DNA of 64,000 nucleotides, taken from NCBI RefSeq assembly GCF_020535405.1, contig NZ_CP085036.1, forward strand, positions 1,488,001-1,552,000, in the 5' to 3' direction. Below are positions 62,320-64,000 of the stretch, piece by piece. A program made the position numbers and the translations under genes. Positions within the stretch are counted from its first letter, which is position 1; each line of letters begins with the position of its first letter. The notes beneath the pieces are model-generated. The model was given only the letters and a program-made list of their open reading frames with translations, searched no databases and was not told where the DNA came from. Origin of the DNA: Antiquaquibacter oligotrophicus (GTDB lineage: Bacteria > Actinomycetota > Actinomycetes > Actinomycetales > Microbacteriaceae).

Positions 62320-63366
62320 TCAAGGTGTGACGGAGACCGGGGCGGGCATCGGAGCCCCCGGCGCGGGGTCGAGAGCGCGCGAGAATCCGATGGCGAGACT
62401 GCCCACGAGGATGACCGAACCGATGATCGCGACGAGCATCGCGCGCCTACCGACGACCATCGCGAGGGAGAACGTTCCGATGAGGGCGGGAGCCATCGCG
62501 TCATTGTGCGCGGCGGTTTCTGCGGCTTCGGGAAGCGACGGAAGGATCGACTCGGCCATTGCCGTCATGGAGGGCTGCGTGAGCGTCTGGAGGTAGCCGA
62601 CGCCGGCAACCCCGCCGAGGACGAGCGGGATCATGACAAACGCGAGGCGCGACCCGATCTCCTCGATCTCCGCGGAGACCAGGAGGCACTTCGTGCACTC
62701 GCCCAGATGGCGCTCGATGCGAGCGGTGTCGCGAGACCCGAGGCTGCGCCGTGCGTATCCGCCCATCTTCGACGTCGCCCACTGGCACTCGTCCGAGTTG
62801 CCATCGTCGCCCACGTGAGCCTGAAGCCAGGTCTGGCGGAGGCCCTCGCGAGCACGCAGGGCAAGCGCCGCGACACCGTTGGCCGAAATGCCCATGAGCG
62901 GGGCGACCTCGTGGGGGTCCATGCCCTCGATCTCCGTGTACCAGAGCACGGTCTGCCAGCGTTCCGGCAACGCACGGAAGGCCTTGGTGGTGATCGAACG
63001 CTCCAGCGCAACGAGCATCTGATCCGATTCGTGACGCGGATCCACCGGGTCTTCGTACAACGGGTCGGTTGCGAGCTTCGCCGCGGCGGCACTGCGCGTC
63101 ATGGCGACATTGCGGATGACCGAATACAGGTAGGGGCGGAACGCCGACGTCGGCCCCTTGCCGGCGAGCAACTGCTGGTACACCCGCAGGTACGCCTCAG
63201 AAATGAGGTCGTCTGGTTCGATGGTGCGCGAGAACTGCTGAGCCGCGCGGTAGGCGGGGCGGTAGTGGCGCTGCCAGAGTTCGCCAAAGGCACGTGTGTC
63301 ACCAGAGCGGATGCGTTCGATGAGTTCGGCATCCGACGTGACGGTTGCGACGTCAGTCTCGAGCAT
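62320..63366 (-). CDS. ECF-type sigma factor fused to a zinc-finger/transmembrane module
   Basis: 348 residues. Sigma region 2 ~13-85 (RAFGELWQRHYRPAYRAAQ, DDLISEAYLRVYQQL) and region 4 ~120-180 (ALPERWQTVLWYTEIEGM, HEVAPLMGISANGVAALALRA). The C-terminal extension holds an HxxxCxxC zinc-finger motif like that of anti-sigma factors (IERHLGECTKC, ~225-235) and two hydrophobic segments (~245-262 and ~310-330). Known ECF factors with such extensions are regulated by their own tail. Signal and regulon unknown. No separate anti-sigma gene is adjacent. Confidence 0.9.
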   Translation of the reverse strand: MLETDVATVTSDAELIERIRSGDTRAFGELWQRHYRPAYRAAQQFSRTIEPDDLISEAYLRVYQQLLAGKGPTSAFRPYLYSVIRNVAMTRSAAAAKLATDPLYEDPVDPRHESDQMLVALERSITTKAFRALPERWQTVLWYTEIEGMDPHEVAPLMGISANGVAALALRAREGLRQTWLQAHVGDDGNSDECQWATSKMGGYARRSLGSRDTARIERHLGECTKCLLVSAEIEEIGSRLAFVMIPLVLGGVAGVGYLQTLTQPSMTAMAESILPSLPEAAETAAHNDAMAPALIGTFSLAMVVGRRAMLVAIIGSVILVGSLAIGFSRALDPAPGAPMPAPVSVTP

Positions 63367-63417
63367 GAGCCCCCCTCGGAGAATTCTATCGAGCGGGGGG
63401 CCGCACGGGAAGGTTTC

Positions 63418-64000
63418 TCAGAAGAGTCGGCTGTGCGAATCGTCGAGGCCACGCATGGCGTCGTAGTCGAGCACGAGGCATCGGATGCCACGATCCTCGG
63501 CGAGCACGCGCGCTTGTGGTTTGATCTCCTGCGCGGCGAAGACCCCGGCCACGGGTGCCAGCAGCGGGTCGCGGTTCATGAGTTCCAGATACCGCGTAAG
63601 TTGTTCGACCCCGTCGATGTCGCCGCGACGCTTGATCTCCACCGCGACACTTCGGCCGTCGGCATCCGTTGCGAGGATGTCGACCGGGCCGATCGCGGTC
63701 ATGTACTCACGGCGCACCAGGCGGTGCCCGTCGCCGAGGAGCTCGATCTGCTCGGCGAGGAGCTTCTGGAGGTGGGCTTCGACGCCGTCCTTCTGCAGCC
63801 CCGGGTCGATGCCGAGCTCGTGTTTGCTGTCGTGGAGGATCTCGTGGATGGAGATCACGAGGAGGTCGGCGGTTTTCGCCTGCGCGACCTTCCAGATCTC
63901 GGTCACGCCCGCCTCGAGTTGCTCCTCGTCCGGCTCGATAGACGACACCGTGCAGGGCGGGCTCATCCAGTTGAGCGGTTTGTAGCTGAGCGAGTCGGAG
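63418..64000 (-). CDS. nucS: Mismatch-specific endonuclease NucS (5' end outside window)
   Basis: The last 194 residues; the start lies beyond the window (translation is open to base 64000, reading [14 protein letters not shown] into the ATG at 63966). Non-canonical mismatch repair in actinobacteria: cleaves double-stranded DNA at mismatches. The PD-(D/E)xK-type core shows GPVDILATD and [42 protein letters not shown] and [14 protein letters not shown] are all highly conserved. The C-terminal SRLF fits the beta-clamp-binding tail. Actinobacteria lack MutS/MutL and use NucS instead. Confidence 0.96.
   Translation of the reverse strand, partial: SDSLSYKPLNWMSPPCTVSSIEPDEEQLEAGVTEIWKVAQAKTADLLVISIHEILHDSKHELGIDPGLQKDGVEAHLQKLLAEQIELLGDGHRLVRREYMTAIGPVDILATDADGRSVAVEIKRRGDIDGVEQLTRYLELMNRDPLLAPVAGVFAAQEIKPQARVLAEDRGIRCLVLDYDAMRGLDDSHSRLF

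Noticed and set aside
62301..62322. T-run CTTTTTTTGG as a plus-strand terminator
   Set aside because: Stem would be only five bp and no plus-strand gene ends there; the minus-strand hairpin at 62170-62223 is the real terminator.

Overview
The window is about 64 kb of high-GC DNA from an actinobacterium, most likely a member of the Microbacteriaceae. The block from 16.6 to 29.1 kb (ppiA, rhomboid protease, crgA, sortase, pabA/trpG, pknB, pknA, pbpA, rodA/ftsW, pstP, fhaB, fhaA, tRNA-Leu) has nearly the order of Mycobacterium tuberculosis Rv0009 to Rv0020c plus leuT, so the window should lie close to the replication origin. A perfect DnaA box sits in the convergent gap next to crgA. The placement within Microbacteriaceae is an inference from the secreted CWB2 proteins, the Tad locus, the leaderless-looking promoters and the frequent GGATGC/GCATCC word.

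Layout. 0-10.2 kb: three tandem secreted proteins, each ending in an Ig-like domain plus three cell-wall-binding type 2 (CWB2) repeats behind different N-terminal modules (jelly-roll domain, parallel beta-helix, alpha/beta hydrolase plus beta-helix), each followed by a long hairpin. 10.3-16.6 kb: cupin lipoprotein, cofD, MarR regulator, and a three-gene minus-strand envelope operon. 16.6-29.2 kb: the conserved cell-division and Ser/Thr phosphorylation locus. 29.2-33.9 kb: a more accessory stretch with a duplicated tRNA-Leu 3' end, an MFS/MerR pair with a MerR-type operator, an LAFTG surface protein, an AraC/GyrI regulator and a DUF1232 protein. 33.9-41.6 kb: septum-formation-like lipoprotein, a translationally coupled pair of membrane GTPases with a class A penicillin-binding protein, and a CAP-domain CWB2 protein. 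41.7-44.7 kb: a type III polyketide synthase / methyltransferase / flavoprotein cluster resembling srsABC (phenolic lipids). 44.8-47.1 kb: BASS transporter, OhrR-like MarR regulator with a small divergent zinc-ribbon protein, HAD phosphatase. 47.1-54.9 kb: a complete monoderm Tad/Flp pilus operon with its prepilin peptidase divergent. 55.0-62.1 kb: a choice-of-anchor G protein, a 54-residue LAVTG peptide, a GT2 glycosyltransferase, an exosortase-like membrane protein, a lipoprotein, a large membrane protein, and a convergent UDP-GlcNAc 2-epimerase. 62.3-64 kb: a sigma factor fused to a zinc-finger/transmembrane module, and the mismatch endonuclease NucS (cut by the window edge).

Taken together, the region is devoted to the cell envelope: peptidoglycan synthesis and its phospho-regulation, three routes for surface display (CWB2 repeats, class E sortase with LAxTG substrates, and a candidate exosortase), a pilus, an exopolysaccharide-type locus and phenolic lipids. 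The most unusual part is 55.0-62.1 kb, where a probable exosortase, a polysaccharide glycosyltransferase, a surface protein with its own tripartite C-terminus and a stand-alone sortase signal peptide are packed together in a Gram-positive genome.
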